Below the pieces are notes generated by a model. The model worked only from the letters and a program-made list of their open reading frames with translations. It did no database searches and was not told the origin of the DNA. Positions 23,119-34,870 of a DNA stretch of 64,000 nucleotides are shown in pieces. The stretch lies in the NCBI GenBank assembly GCA_030737875.1, contig CM060920.1:482018861-482082860 (forward strand), read 5' to 3'. The DNA comes from Allium sativum (Eukaryota > Streptophyta > Magnoliopsida > Asparagales > Amaryllidaceae). The position numbers were made by a program, and so were the translations under genes. Each line of letters begins with the position of its first letter. Positions within the stretch are counted from its first letter, which is position 1.

Positions 23119-23852
23119 TCTTTATTATAAGGAACATCGAGCTTTAATTGATGGTCATGCATCATCAAAAAAATATAAAAGAGAGAGAGAACACAGTGAA
23201 TAATTTTGGAAGTGGTTAAAGGAAGAAGTTAGGAGAAAGGAGGACATTTCAAAAGAAATTCAACTGCTTGCAATGGGGCGTCTTCCAATAGCTAAGCGGT
23301 TTACTGGGCATGTTATCAATGGATAAAGATTTTATACAAGGTTTAGAGATGCCAAATGTACAACACAAAACAGTGGTGTATTTTTGACAGCCTTGACTAC
23401 TAGCTTTGCAAGTTTAAAAGATCAAAATCCATTAGTTGGTGAAGTTAATTACTATGGATCAATTGAAGAAATATTAGAACTAGATTGCTGGGGAGAATTT
23501 AGAGTGGTTTTATTTAAGTGTTACTGGTACCAAGAAGAGAAAGATTTATATGGGCTGACTCATGTCAATTTTGATCGATTGTGCTAGAAATCCGATCCTT
23601 ATGCTATGGCTACACAAGTAAAATAGGTGTTTTATATAGAAGATCCAATTGATAAGATGTGCCATAATGTTATCAAGAAATTGCCAAAAGCTGGTGTGAA
23701 CTCGAAAGAGAATATGAAAATGAAGATTTGAATGATATCCAGCCTGCTTACGGAATGGGAAATCAAGATTTTGATGTTCGTTGGTGTAAAGATGATGTCC
23801 CAATAAGACGAATCCGCCTTCCATCTAGCAAAGTGAAAAACAAGGCTTCTTA
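23119..23852 (+). pseudogene. CACTA transposase, DUF4216-like C-terminal region
   Basis: Starts after an intron-like CCAG. Shows V-N-Y-Y-G-S-I-E-E-I-L-E-L-D, V-V-L-F-K-C-Y-W-Y and, after a stop, Q-V-K then V-F-Y-I-E-D-P-I-D-K. This is the signature order of the region at the end of tnp2-type proteins. Multiple stops. The gene is cut 20-30 bases later by solo LTR C. Confidence 0.72.
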
Positions 23853-25839
23853 ATTTCATGTTTTTGTAGTCCAAGGCTGTGACACCCCACGTCCGTTAAT
23901 GTAACTCACAAAGGGAATGCATTAAGTTTCGTGAATCCTTATAGGTAAACAGACATAGAATATTACAAGACAGATATATAGAATAACAGCGGAATAAAAA
24001 CTTTATTTATCATAAGATACCATGGTCTAAAAACATCACGTGTCTGAAACATAAAAGCCCATTACAACATAAAATTTACTGTCTTGTACTTCAAAAATAT
24101 CAAAGTGCATAAAAGAAGTAAAATTCCCCAAGAACAAAATATAGCCATAGCAACAAGGATAGGAGCTTGAGCCATATATATCAGCAGCTCTAGCAAAAGT
24201 AAGCAGAATCACGGTCAAGCCTGAGTGTTTCCTCATTGAGAACCTGGGGAAAACGTGTAACACCCCACCTCCGTTAATGTAACTCACAAAGGGAATGCCT
24301 TAACTTCGTTGGAACGTTATAAGTAAACAGAACATAATATTACAAGACAGATACATGAAGTAGTACTTGAAAAATTTATAACTTTATTACAGCAGGAATA
24401 GAAATAAGTTTGGTTACATCTTTCCAAACCACAATACCAAAACTCAAGTACATAAATATTAGTCTTGTACAAAAGCCTTCAGAGTGCATAATTTTAAAGC
24501 CATATTCCCCAACAGAAAATGCCATAAATAAGCAGAATCAAAGCCAAGTAATACATCTTCAACTTCCAGCTGGAAGAAAGAGATATCAGAACTAAGCTTG
24601 CGTATTTCCTCCCTGAGAACCTAGGGGGGAACGGAAGAAAAGAGGTGAAACAAACTAGGTTAGACATAAGTCTGGCGAGTCCAGTGACTTTCAGCATATA
24701 AACAGATAATAGTATCATGACATGTAAATAAAACTGGATGAGAGATAACCGTAACAAGAGTAGCAAGTTAACAGAAGAGACAAAATGATATAGGCTAAAC
24801 TAAGCTTCTTACTTTGTTTTCACTTCTCTGCACTAATACTAGTATAACAGAATTAGGTGTTGTCCTAATGTCTGAACAGAAAACAGAATGATCTCTTCAG
24901 AAACACGATACTAGTTATGGACCTTTACAACCCCAACAGAGACAGACGTACAGAAACAGAAGCAGGAACGAAATCAGAGACAGAAACAGAATAATCCCTA
25001 TGGAAACAAAATATTAGAATTAGGTGTACACTAGTAATGGGCCTTTACCACCCAAACAGACAGTACCACACAGAAACAGACGGGTGTTACCATCCCAACA
25101 GAAACAGACGGTACCTCAAAAGAAACAGACAGAACTAAGTGTACCCTAAATTCTACCCCCAAGTGATCGCTCCCTAATACATAAATACCCTATGCTGGCC
25201 CCACAGAAGGGTGTATCACTCCCTAAAGTGGAAACCTACAGAAAGACACAGACCTATTTACAGATGTCACGGCGTCTTACATCCTCAGAGCAGACCGGAT
25301 CCATGCACGCGCATGACCCGGTTGGAATGCACCGTCAACACCGCTCGCCATTATAAGAATGAATCTCTTATAATTAGTTTAGTAAGAGTTCCCCAGACCC
25401 CTACCTAGTGTTGGGTCATAATTTTGATACCAGAAAGGGTTACTGACTAATATGGGACCCAAACAACAGATGGCACAAGTAATTACCGCTCCTAACCTTG
25501 TGTCCCCAGACTAACAGATTTCAGATTTACTTGCTTATAGATTTCAAATGTACAACGTCCAGATTAACTAGTTCTCAGATTAGACATACAGGTTAACATG
25601 TTTTCAGACTAACGGATCAGATATACATATTAACAAGTTTTCAGACTAACGGATCAGATATACAGATTAACAGACTTACAGATTGTTTCACCTAACCTTG
25701 TATTGGGCCTACAGATTTTCAAATGGGTTTATTAGATTCATCAGTCCAGTTGATTTAACCTTATCCACCCAACATGTTTTAGGCATCATATTTATCCTAG
25801 ATTTGCATTAATTTAATATTAATGCACAGACCTCTTACA

Positions 25840-25912
25840 TTAGGTCGGTAGCTTGTGGCCGCTGGATGTGCCAGGCGGTTCCGGGCATACTATTGCCACA
25901 AGCCAGACCTAA
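25840..25912 (-). other. Two-part LTR hairpin, copy 1 (A, 3' LTR)
   Basis: Outer stem TTAGGTC (25840-25846) with GACCTAA (25906-25912); inner stem GCTTGTGGC (25851-25859) with GCCACAAGC (25895-25903). Loops of four and two bases separate the stems. Confidence 0.75.
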
Positions 25913-25951
25913 CCAAGTGTCTAAGCATCTTTATGCCTACGACCTCTCACA

Positions 25952-26024
25952 TTAGAATGACAGTTTGCGGTTGCTGGTTAAGCCGGTTGGGTCCGGGAAA
26001 GCTTCTACCGCAAACAGAGTCTAA
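25952..26024 (-). other. Two-part LTR hairpin, copy 2 (A, 3' LTR)
   Basis: Outer stem TTAGA (25952-25956) with TCTAA (26020-26024); inner stem GTTTGCGGT (25963-25971) with ACCGCAAAC (26007-26015). It repeats the plan of copy 1, 112 bases away, with a different stem sequence. Confidence 0.75.
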
Positions 26025-27247
26025 CCTCGTGTCTTAGCATTCTTATTTTTAGCAAAAGTATTCATTCACAGATTATGCCAATATCATACTTTATGCCAAT
26101 TCAACAAATTAACTTCATTACTAGTTACAGCAGATTATCCAAAGTTCTATTAACATGTTTTGCTCAATTTTAGATCGAGCCTACAGATTTTCATAAACCA
26201 AATTACCATATTCAGTGCCAACAAATTTAGCAGATTAGGCAATTTAACCGATTTAATCATCCCTTAAAATTCCATTGACATACCTCGCCTAATCATAAAA
26301 TTAAGCCTAATTTTACATGCCCAAATTATGGTCATAATTCACAATATAACATATGTCCCAAATTTTAGTTAAATTTACACAGTACAGAATATTCTCCAAA
26401 AACCTCAAATCACGATATACAATACGAATTATGCCAAATTATAGCTTTTATTTCAGCATGTGTCAAATGTCCAAAAATCCCCATTTAGGAGAGTTCACAT
26501 TTAATAGTTATCATTTTTTAATATAGATCTTTACGCCTAAGTCATATACAAAATAATTCTCCTTCTTCCAAATCATAGACTATCATCATATATAGTATGC
26601 CCAAATCTAGATCTTAAATTACAATATATGCTCTTTTCTCAAATTAGTCACAAATTAGTCATGTCTAATTATGCATCATTCACTATTTTCACCAAATTTA
26701 GCGTTCGTGCGTCAATCTGTTATGAGATTTGGCTCAGGCTCGTGGTAGCCTAGCTACCGTACAGAAGGAAGGAAGAGATACATAATAGGTACAATAATAT
26801 TAATAAGATAGATCTACACAGAAAAACAGATCTGATAAACAAGAATAAGATAGATCTATACAGAAAAATAGATCTGATAAACAAGAATATGCATAATCTT
26901 CAATTCAGATTTATAACCATGTCAAGATCATAATTAAATTTCATATCTGAAAATAACTATACTCACCGAGGATTCTAAAAGAAAAAGGGTTGTATTTGTT
27001 CTCTTTTAATCCTATTCAGATTGGAAGAAGAAGAAGAAGCACTAGTTCTAGCTTAGGTTCCAGCAGAGTAGCGACGCCATTGATTTATTTAAATATGAAT
27101 TGAGACAGCATAGCATTACAATGGTTTGGTGTGGAGAGGAAGTGGGGTTTGCGGGTGTTTAAATAGCTTAGGAGCAACAAATCTGGTCAGAACTGGCGCC
27201 TAAATGCAGAAAAATGAATCTGTCCTTGGATCTGGAAATAGGGGGGA

Positions 27248-27267
27248 GGTCGACCCCCTGGTCGACC
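27248..27267 (-). promoter_or_regulatory. GGTCGACC palindrome pair upstream of TATA (A, 3' LTR)
   Basis: Two GGTCGACC palindromes 12 bases apart, about 85-110 bases upstream in element sense of TATTTAAA at 27158-27166. Confidence 0.5.
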
Positions 27268-27543
27268 TGGGTCCTGGGCGGGAAATTTCCCGCCCAGCCC
27301 GTGTGTGTGTTTTGAATTTCGAACTTTGAATTTTGAATTCGGGCTGGTTTTTATTCTAAATCCCTAAAACTTCTAAGTGCCATAACTTCATACGGAGTCC
27401 GATTTACGCAAACTCGGACCCTATCTCAAGCAAAATTCCAAGACGAACACAATGGCGTAACCTGTTTTCCTTAATTCTTCTTTTAAAATTAATTATACTT
27501 TGTTTTGTTACTTTTATATTCATAGAAAATACGGGGTGTTACA

Positions 27544-27556
27544 TTCTCCCCTCCTT
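27544..27556 (-). other. Polypurine tract of element A
   Basis: Minus strand AAGGAGGGGAGAA directly before the 3' LTR start. The same tract occurs in element B. Confidence 0.88.
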
Positions 27557-28437
27557 AAAGGATTTCGTCCCCGAAATCTTCAAGTTAAGAAGAATGTGTC
27601 CTACCATCCAATCACCCATCTACTCAACCATTATCCACAAGCATCCATTGTCCTTAGAAAACTTCTAATGTTGTATGTACATATGAAAAAGTGTGTGTAT
27701 ATGTCTCTTATCTAATGCAAAGACCAGGCGGTCCACTGATTCAGTTGACCTCCTTAATGCGAATTATGTTAGTGCCATGAGTCCAATTATATATGCAAGA
27801 AATCCTATATGATACACATCATTTCTATATGAGTGCATAACCATTCATCCAAATGCAGCATCCATGTGATGAGTCAATCATTTTGCATCAACAAAAATTG
27901 AAAAATGCGCACACATCCATATGCAGTATGAGAGTGCTTTTGAGCCGATCTAGTGCCTAGTGTGTGTATATGCATCCATGAGCAACCATTTGCATCCACT
28001 TGCAATCATCAAACATAACATGTCTCAAACCCATGTTTACACCCAATAGTTTCTACCTAAAGGTTGAAGACTCGATCGATAGGATACAGCCGAGTGATAG
28101 AAGCAAGTACAATTAAAACAAAAGTTCTGTTCCTATTAGGCATCGGTTAAGAGAATAAATCTCTAAGTATCAATCCCAAAGACCGAAATCAACATCAGAT
28201 TGACATCAGAGAATTAGTCCCATTAAACAATGTCAAAACTGGAAAGCTACTTCACACTTCGAGTAAAAATCTGTATCCTTTTCAGAAATATTCAGATACT
28301 TATAGACTAATAGTACAGATCAAATTATCAAAACCTAGAATGTATGCGTCATAGTCAACTTAACGCCCATCACAGATGCCCCCAACTTATCACAAACAGA
28401 TGAGTCGTAACCCTTGTGGGGTTTGAGACTATGGCGG
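27544..28437 (-). mobile_element. 3' part of element A interior, non-coding
   Basis: About 0.9 kb between the polypurine tract and the insertion of B. It resembles the end of B's interior (34190-34857) in opposite orientation, for example the block containing the GACCGCC/GGCGGTC word. No protein motif seen. Confidence 0.65.
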
Positions 28438-28895
28438 TGTAACACCCCGAATTTTCTGAGAATATTTAAATTAACAAATTCAAGAACACTTAATTTTTAG
28501 AAGAAGAATTAAGTGAAATGGGTTGCGCTATTACGTTCGTCTCAAAATTTTAGTCATGATAGACATTTGGTTTGCATAAAACGAATATCTTATGAAGAAG
28601 TTATTAAGCCATGAAGTTTGTATGCATATGAGATATATATATATATATGTATAGATATATACAAAAATTTAATAAATAAATAGGCAAAAAAGTTCAAAAT
28701 AGCGAATCGGGAGGGGGAATAACCGAATCGATCCACTTTTGAGGTCGAGCCAAGCCCCGCTGGGTCGACTAGGGGTTGATTCAGGGTGTTTTGCTGTCAA
28801 CCTGTGGGCCGATTCGCTCTAAGGCAGATGTGGCATCTGATTGGTTCTCATGGTTCAGGGTTAATCTAATGGTCCTAAAACACTCTCTACAACTG

Positions 28896-28902
28896 TATAA
28901 GG
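28896..28902 (+). promoter_or_regulatory. TATA box of LTR B (5' copy)
   Basis: TATAAGG about 460 bases into the LTR. The 3' copy has the fuller TATATAAGG at 35319-35327. The transcript would start about 30 bases downstream. Confidence 0.6.
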
Positions 28903-29079
28903 ACCCTAAACCTAAAACCTAATTCTATTATTCACTCTCATCTAAACCTAGCCGCCACTAAAACCTAAATCAAATTAAATACAATCTAATTCAACTAAGA
29001 GAATTCAACGATCGACATCAAAGGCGAGCAATTCAATTTCAGAATACAGATCCCAGAACTCAAGAATTCCTTTTTGTTT

Positions 29080-29086
29080 GTAAGTG
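29080..29086 (+). other. Probable 5' splice site in LTR B leader
   Basis: TTTG then GTAAGTG at 29080, about 185 bases after the TATA box. A, D and T have donor-like sequences in the same relative place. Confidence 0.45.
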
Positions 29087-30094
29087 TAGTTATCTTTCAG
29101 ATGTGAATAAATTAAAGGAATGGACTGTAATGAATTGTAAAATAGAATTGCATCAAGTTGTATGTGATGCTGATTTATGTTTATTCATGTCTATTCTATC
29201 ATATATGCCTATGAACTATTATGGTCTATCGAACCTATCATGTTATGTGGAAATTGGTGAATAAACCTATGATGTTGTATAGGAATTTGGGAATGAAATT
29301 ATATATGTAAGTAAGATGATATTATGATACATACAAGTTTTAGGCTAAGTCATGTCGTTTATGCCTAATTGTTTTGAGCCATTATGCATACATGTTTAGA
29401 TCTACGACCTTATATGTTTAGATCTACAACTTTATATGTTAGATCCATATGCCTTTATGATAGATCTAATTTGCCAGTTCACCACTACATGCCAAGTTTA
29501 ACTTGTATAGTTTTATGTAAATTCATATGCTTGTGGTTCATGTTGCATAGATCAAATTTGCAAGTTCATAGTTAAAAGTATATTGTTCTATGCCAAATCC
29601 ATGTGACATATGTGTAGTTAGATCCATACTTTTGTATGATGTCGGAATGTTGCAAAGTTCCTCTTTTCCCTTTTTGTTTTATAAGTTAGGCTAAAATATC
29701 GAGCCTAACATTCTATGTAATTTTGCGGAAGTACAACGGGGGTAACGTTGGGGAAAACATGTAATTGGCATGTTTGACACATAAGCATGATCAGTGGCAT
29801 GAAAATGTTTTAATCTATATACCTAAAATTTTGAACGTGATTTAGAAGGAAAGCGGGCCATGATAATAATTGATTTATAATTTACATTTTTATATGAAGG
29901 ATAAACATGAAAATTACATGGCATAGATTGGTTCATGAAATGGTATATTTAGTATACCATTAATTGTGAGCATAACTAAAAGGATAATTATGGCATAATT
30001 AAACTGGGAATAATTTACATATGGAATTTGTCATAAATAAGAAATATGTAAATTGTAGGAAAGAAGAATATGCCTATCCCGAGGTTAAATTGAG

Positions 30095-30144
30095 TTGTGG
30101 TTTAAAATTGCATGGAACCGCCCGGCTGTCCAGTAACCACAACA
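30095..30144 (+). other. Two-part LTR hairpin, copy 1 (B, 5' LTR)
   Basis: Inner stem GTTGTGGT (30095-30102) with ACCACAAC (30137-30144). The outer stem has mutated here but is intact in the 3' LTR, where TTAGAT (36509-36514) pairs with ATCTAA (36575-36580). Confidence 0.7.
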
Positions 30145-30196
30145 ATACATATCTTATGTGGGAGGTTAGGGCATTGAGCCCAATAAGAACCCGAGG

Positions 30197-30269
30197 TTAG
30201 ACTGAGTTTCGGTGTTAAACTGCCCGGAACCGACCGGCACATCCAGTGACCGCAACTATAGCAGTCTAA
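30197..30269 (+). other. Two-part LTR hairpin, copy 2 (B, 5' LTR)
   Basis: Outer stem TTAGACT (30197-30203) with AGTCTAA (30263-30269); inner stem GTTTCGGT (30206-30213) with ACCGCAAC (30249-30256), one mismatch. Confidence 0.72.
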
Positions 30270-30319
30270 TGTGGGTGGTTGGTGCTTTAATGATTGAATT
30301 AATGCTATTGACACATGCT

Positions 30320-31375
30320 AAGTATGGGAGGGTTAGGTTAATTGATACTTAACCAATATGACAGATAGGTGGGTTAAGTTAAACATGAATGGACAAAGGA
30401 CACCTAACCAACAAGACATGATATAGGGTAGGGTTAAGTTAACTAAGGGAACACTTAATCGTTATAACATGTTAACTAAACAGATGGTAGGGTTAAGTTA
30501 AATAAGGCAGCACCTAACCGTTATAACATGTTAATTAAGCAGATCATAGGGTTAAGTTAACTAAAGTAACACTTAACCAAAATATATAATGACTCGTGGT
30601 AGGGTTAAGTAACACAAGAGGATACACTTAACCAATATATAATGACATGTGGTGGGGTTAAGTAATACAAGAGGAAAACACTTAACCAATTATATAACAC
30701 GATGTATGGGAAGGGTTAAGTTAACACGAGAGGGCAACACTTAACCAATATAACATGATTTGAGGTAGGGTCAAGTAAACACCAGAATGAAATACTTAAC
30801 CAACATGACAAGACGAGTCGGTGGGTTAAGTTAACTAGAATTGATTAATGACACTTGACCAATATAACTTGATGAACGAATGCGGTTAAGTTAAATGGGA
30901 AATACTTAACCAATATAACCTGATGAATGAACAAGGTTAAGTTAATAAATCACACTTAACCAATCCAACATGATATGTGAGAAAGGTTAAGTTAATAAGA
31001 ACCACTCAACCAACATGGCATGACGAGTAGGAGGGTGAAGTACACATTGGGTTGGTGGGTGATATTAGCAAATATATAGGCCCACAAAACTTAACCATTA
31101 TATAAAGATGCTTGAATCCATGGGAAGGTTAAGTACACGTCGGGTTGGTGGGTAATGTCAGTAAATATATAGGCCCACAAAACTTAACCATTATATAAAC
31201 ATGCTTGAATACATGGGAAGGTTAAGTATACGTCGGGTTGGTGGGTAATATTAGTAAATATAGGCCCACAAAACTTAACCATTATATAAACATGCTTGAA
31301 TCAGTGGGAGGGTTAAGTACATATCGGGTTGGTGGGTAATATTAGTAAATATAGGCCCACAAACTTAACCAATAG
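30320..31375 (+). repeat. Array of short inverted motifs GGTTAAGT / ACTTAACC in LTR B
   Basis: About twenty irregular units of roughly 45-60 bases, each with GGTTAAGTT then ACACTTAACC, so each unit can fold on itself. The last part (about 31030-31375) consists of four longer units of about 85 bases containing GGGTTGGTGGGTAATATTAG and TAGGCCCACAAAACTTAACC. Repeated in the 3' LTR at about 36860-37915. Confidence 0.85.
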
Positions 31376-32518
31376 GAAACCCTAGTAACGGGGACCCATT
31401 TCAGCAGTAAGCCACATAGATGTATCACGGTACCCTGAGCTAGGCAGGGTGGGGCACGATTACTGGGCTGATTATAAGCGGTCAAAGCAGCGGCAGGGGG
31501 TACGTCAGTGTAGGTTCCGACGGTTTACGGGCGTGCACGTACTTCGGAGTGGGAAAAAGCAGGCATTGGGTACCAGTAGTTATACACTATGCATCTTGAA
31601 TCGTGTCGGGTCTCTATCATAAGGATTGATACACCTTATGGTGGGGCCAGCACAGGGTATCTACACGCAAGAGAGGGTCGATTGACACAGACACATGGAA
31701 CATGAATACAAGTAGGGAGCTGATCGATAGGGTAGTAAGGGTACATCTAACATGTTCATGGCAATTAGGCTAATTGAGGTTGAATCCTCACGATATATGT
31801 ACACCTGAAGGCTACCACAATTACGGGGGTTGGGATCACGATTATCATTTTATACAGATTACTAGTTAGGACACTAGTTAGGTGGTGCAGAGATAAATAT
31901 AGAAATCAGATTAATAGAGTATTAGCGAAGGAGAGAAAAAGTAGAAGCGCGTTCAGTTCACCTTGCACTTATCTTGTCTTTAGTTACCTTGTTTTTATGG
32001 TATTGTCCTATTTTCGGTTTATTCATGTCATGATCCTTTATCTTGTTTGCATGCTGAAAGATCACTGGACTTACCAGACTTATGTATGACCTAGTTTGTT
32101 TTACGCCTCTTTTCTTCCGTTCCCCTCCCCCCCCCAGGTTGTCAGGGAGGGAATAGCTCAGCCTAACTTGGACCTCTTCTCTTTTCAAGCTCGAAGATAG
32201 TCGATGTTTTGCATTGAACCCTCTCTTCCACTGCTATGGTTGGTTCATGCTTCATTGGGAATATCATTGTTATTTTTATGCTTCTTTTATACTTGGAAGT
32301 TTTTAAATCAAGACAGAAGTTCTATGTATTACTTTTAGTATGATTGAGACAACTGTTGTAAAAGCTTGACTAAACTACATTGTTAATAAAATGAGTTTAT
32401 TTTCCGTTGTTTTATTTGTCTATCTTGTAATTTATCTGCATCTTTTACCTATAACGCTCCACCTAAGTTAAGGCATTCCCCTTTGTGAGTGACCTTAACG
32501 GAGGTAGGGTGTTTCACT

Positions 32519-32530
32519 TGGTATCAGAGC
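32519..32530 (+). other. Primer binding site of element B (tRNA-Met type)
   Basis: TGGTATCAGAGC two bases after the LTR end. Confidence 0.92.
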
Positions 32531-33110
32531 TGAAGGTTTCCGGATCAGATAAAAGATTTGAAAAATTATTTTCAAAACGGTTTTAAAAGAAGCTTTTTCA
32601 AAAGAAAAGTTTTGTTTTAAAGGCGTATTCCCCAAAGCCATATGCACTATCTTTTGATCCTCTGTTTGAATCCTTGCTTCCTTCTTTCCTGAGTCTCCGA
32701 GGCTCCTGGCTTTCTGGGGGGTAACCTCATCGCGGCATGGTTCCGTAGGCTCGACGAGACTACGACACTTGTCAAAGGGCAAACAAGTGCCCAACTTCCA
32801 TCTATAGCCGTAGCAGTTTCACCTGCAGCTAGTTTTCTTTCAAGCTTGTTAGGATGCTTTGTGTGATGGAGGCGGCTTTCGAGAGACCTATCAACAAGTT
32901 ACACAAGGATGGAAAAGATGAGAATGAGGGAGTTTGGCTAAGGAGCACAACACAAGGATGAAGAACTCATGGATATGGACTTGGTTCACAAAGGAGGGGA
33001 GGAAAGAATAGTAAAACCTAAAACAAGTGGAAGTATCTTTATTTTGGTAGAACGGGTCGTATAATTAACGGCAAGGGCAAGAACAAAAGACAGGATTTTC
33101 CAGAAGGCAA

Positions 33111-33413
33111 GTGCATGCTCTCACCACCAGCATACCTGAGAGAGAGGTAGTAAGGTTTATGTTGAAAAGTTTAGTTTTTCTTCTTGATCATCCTGCTAGT
33201 ACTCTTTTTGATTTTTGCGCTTCACATTCGTTTATATCTGCTTCGATAGTTGAGTCTCTGCAACCTAGAGCTTGTATAGTAGAGGATCCCATTATTGTCA
33301 CAAGTCCAATTTGTGGTTCGGCTCATTTATCTTTGGTTTGTAAGGATTTGAGATACTTATGTTTTTGGTTTCATGGGCTATGGGTTGATTCTAAGCATGG
33401 ATTAGTTAGCTAG
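33111..33413 (+). pseudogene. Retrotransposon aspartic protease remnant (element B)
   Basis: One open stretch of 100 codons containing L-F-D-F-C-A-S-H-S-F-I-S. In intact gypsy proteases this reads D-S-G-A-S-H-S-F. The catalytic D is present, but the next two residues are altered, so the enzyme would be inactive. Preceded by an L-T-T-S-I-P region as in related polyproteins. A stop follows and the reading continues in fragments. Confidence 0.75.
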
Positions 33414-33900
33414 TAATTGTGAAAGGAGGGTAGTTAGACTTTTGACTAGCCTCAAGAATACCCTCGAAATTTCGTGTGATCCTAAGGGATCAGTTTGTCT
33501 TAGCTACCTATAATTACTTTATGTATTTATCGACGATTTTCGATCCGTTAGAGTAGTCCATGAGTACGCAGATTTTTTTTTTTTTTTTTTTTTTGATTAA
33601 GGTTAGGAGTTTTCCCCATAAAAACTTGAGGTAGACTTCCGCATATAACCAGTTGACAATACAAAGCCAGTTATGCGATCAACGATAGTTTTGGAGCAAG
33701 ATTGGCAAGGATAGCCAGAGTCGGTTAAGTGCACAATTGTTTGGTTGTTTTGCTAGTATCACCTTACATAGATCATCCAAATTCGAAGGAGGTATTCCTT
33801 GGTATTCCTTGGGTGCTTGTCTGATATTGGTTTAGGCCTTTGGGGCTTGTACTTGAGGGATGTTGAGTTCGACTAAGATGATTTGCGCGAGAGATAAATA

Positions 33901-33927
33901 GTTGTGGCAGGCGCCCTAAGTAGAAAA
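33901..33927 (+). pseudogene. RNase H C-terminal remnant (element B)
   Basis: Reads V-V-A-G-A-L-S-R-K, matching the conserved V-A-D-A-L-S-R-K at the end of the gypsy RNase H domain with the catalytic D changed to G. Confidence 0.6.
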
Positions 33928-34091
33928 AAAAAACTAACCTTAAGAGAGGTAAAAAGTACATAGCAACCTTTAGCTTTAGACCCTCAGATTTGTGACATTA
34001 TGGATAAGCTAAGTAGAGGAGAGACCTCTAATCATCTTAGTATATACACTTGGTATCATGGTTAACTTCTGTTTATCTTGGAAAGATAGTT

Positions 34092-34163
34092 CGACAACAT
34101 TGGATACCCTCTAGTATAGTAAATGATCGAGGTCCTATCTTTACTAGTGGGTTTCGGAAATGG
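34092..34163 (+). pseudogene. Integrase core remnant (element B)
   Basis: Reads I-P-S-S-I-V-N-D-R-G then I-F-T-S-G-F-R-K-W, matching the second catalytic-D region of gypsy integrases (usually S-D-R-D). Stops lie on both sides. Confidence 0.7.
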
Positions 34164-34857
34164 AGGTCAAGAAGCTTCACAATCGTGAAGTTAAATTAGT
34201 TAAGGTACGGTTGAGTGAAGCTCAAAGAAGATGCGACTTAGAAGACTGAAGACTAGATACGTGCATCATACCCTTTTTGAGGGTATATCCTTGATTCCTC
34301 CTTTTTCTATAGTATTTATTTGCATGCTAGTCTTATCTTTTAAGTATATCCTCTCGGTCCAATCCTCGATCCTTAGGTAGAAGCCAATGGATGAAAACAT
34401 GTGTTTGAGACATGTTATGATTGATGGTTGCAAGTGGTTGCAAGTGTTTGCTAGTCGTTGCTCGTGGATGTATATACACACATTAGGCACTAGATCGGCT
34501 CAGTCACTTTCATATTGCATATGCATATGAATGTATTTGTGTATGGATTGAAACTTAATGAGTTATCATATGGATGAGTGAATATGCACACATATAGTAT
34601 TTACATGATTAGGGATATTTGCATACATATTGGACGCATGACACTCTCATGACTCGCATTAAGAAGGTCAACTGGATCAGTAGACCGCCTGATTTTGCAC
34701 TAGATAAGAGACATATACACACACTCTGCATATGTTCATATGGAATTACAAGACTTTTAAGGACAATGAATGCTTGTGGATGATGGATGAGTAGATGGAT
34801 AATTGGATGTTAGGATGTATTCTTCTTAACTTGAAGATTTCGGGGACGAAATCCTTT

Positions 34858-34870
34858 AAGGAGGGGAGAA
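34858..34870 (+). other. Polypurine tract of element B
   Basis: AAGGAGGGGAGAA directly before the 3' LTR start. Confidence 0.9.

Larger units (their letters stand above)
24256..27543 (-). repeat. 3' LTR of element A
   Basis: 3.29 kb. Both ends carry TGTAACACCCC in inverted form. In element sense it holds GGTCGACC palindromes (27260-27267, 27248-27255), a TATTTAAA box (27158-27166), a splice donor CTCG/GTGAGTA (about 26970), two hairpins (26024-25952 and 25912-25840), and tandem CAGATTAACAAG-type repeats (25500-25700). Confidence 0.88.
28438..32516 (+). repeat. 5' LTR of element B
   Basis: 4.08 kb, starting TGTAACACCCCG and ending GGGTGTTTCA. In order: degenerate GGTCGACC sites (28741-28770), TATAAGG (28896-28902), a strong splice donor (about 29080), two hairpins (30090-30269), an array of GGTTAAGT/ACTTAACC repeats (30320-31375), a TTTCCGTTG motif (about 32401) and the LTR end. 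Confidence 0.88.
32517..34870 (+). mobile_element. Internal domain of element B, heavily deleted
   Basis: The leader resembles that of A in inverse orientation (32530-32640). No gag is recognised. Recognisable pol scraps keep the order protease (33111-33413), the pre-RT E-Y-A-D motif (about 33557), the RNase H end (33901-33927) and integrase (34092-34163). A run of about 23 T at 33571-33593 lies between them. The polypurine tract is at 34858-34870. Most of pol has been lost by deletion. Confidence 0.75.

Noticed and set aside
28905..28930. CCCTAAACC words resembling plant telomere repeats
   Set aside because: Only two or three imperfect words, in the transcribed leader of LTR B; no array.
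33571..33593. Run of about 23 T as a sign of a LINE or SINE tail
   Set aside because: It lies inside the B interior between protease and RNase H remnants, with no adjoining LINE/SINE features or duplication.
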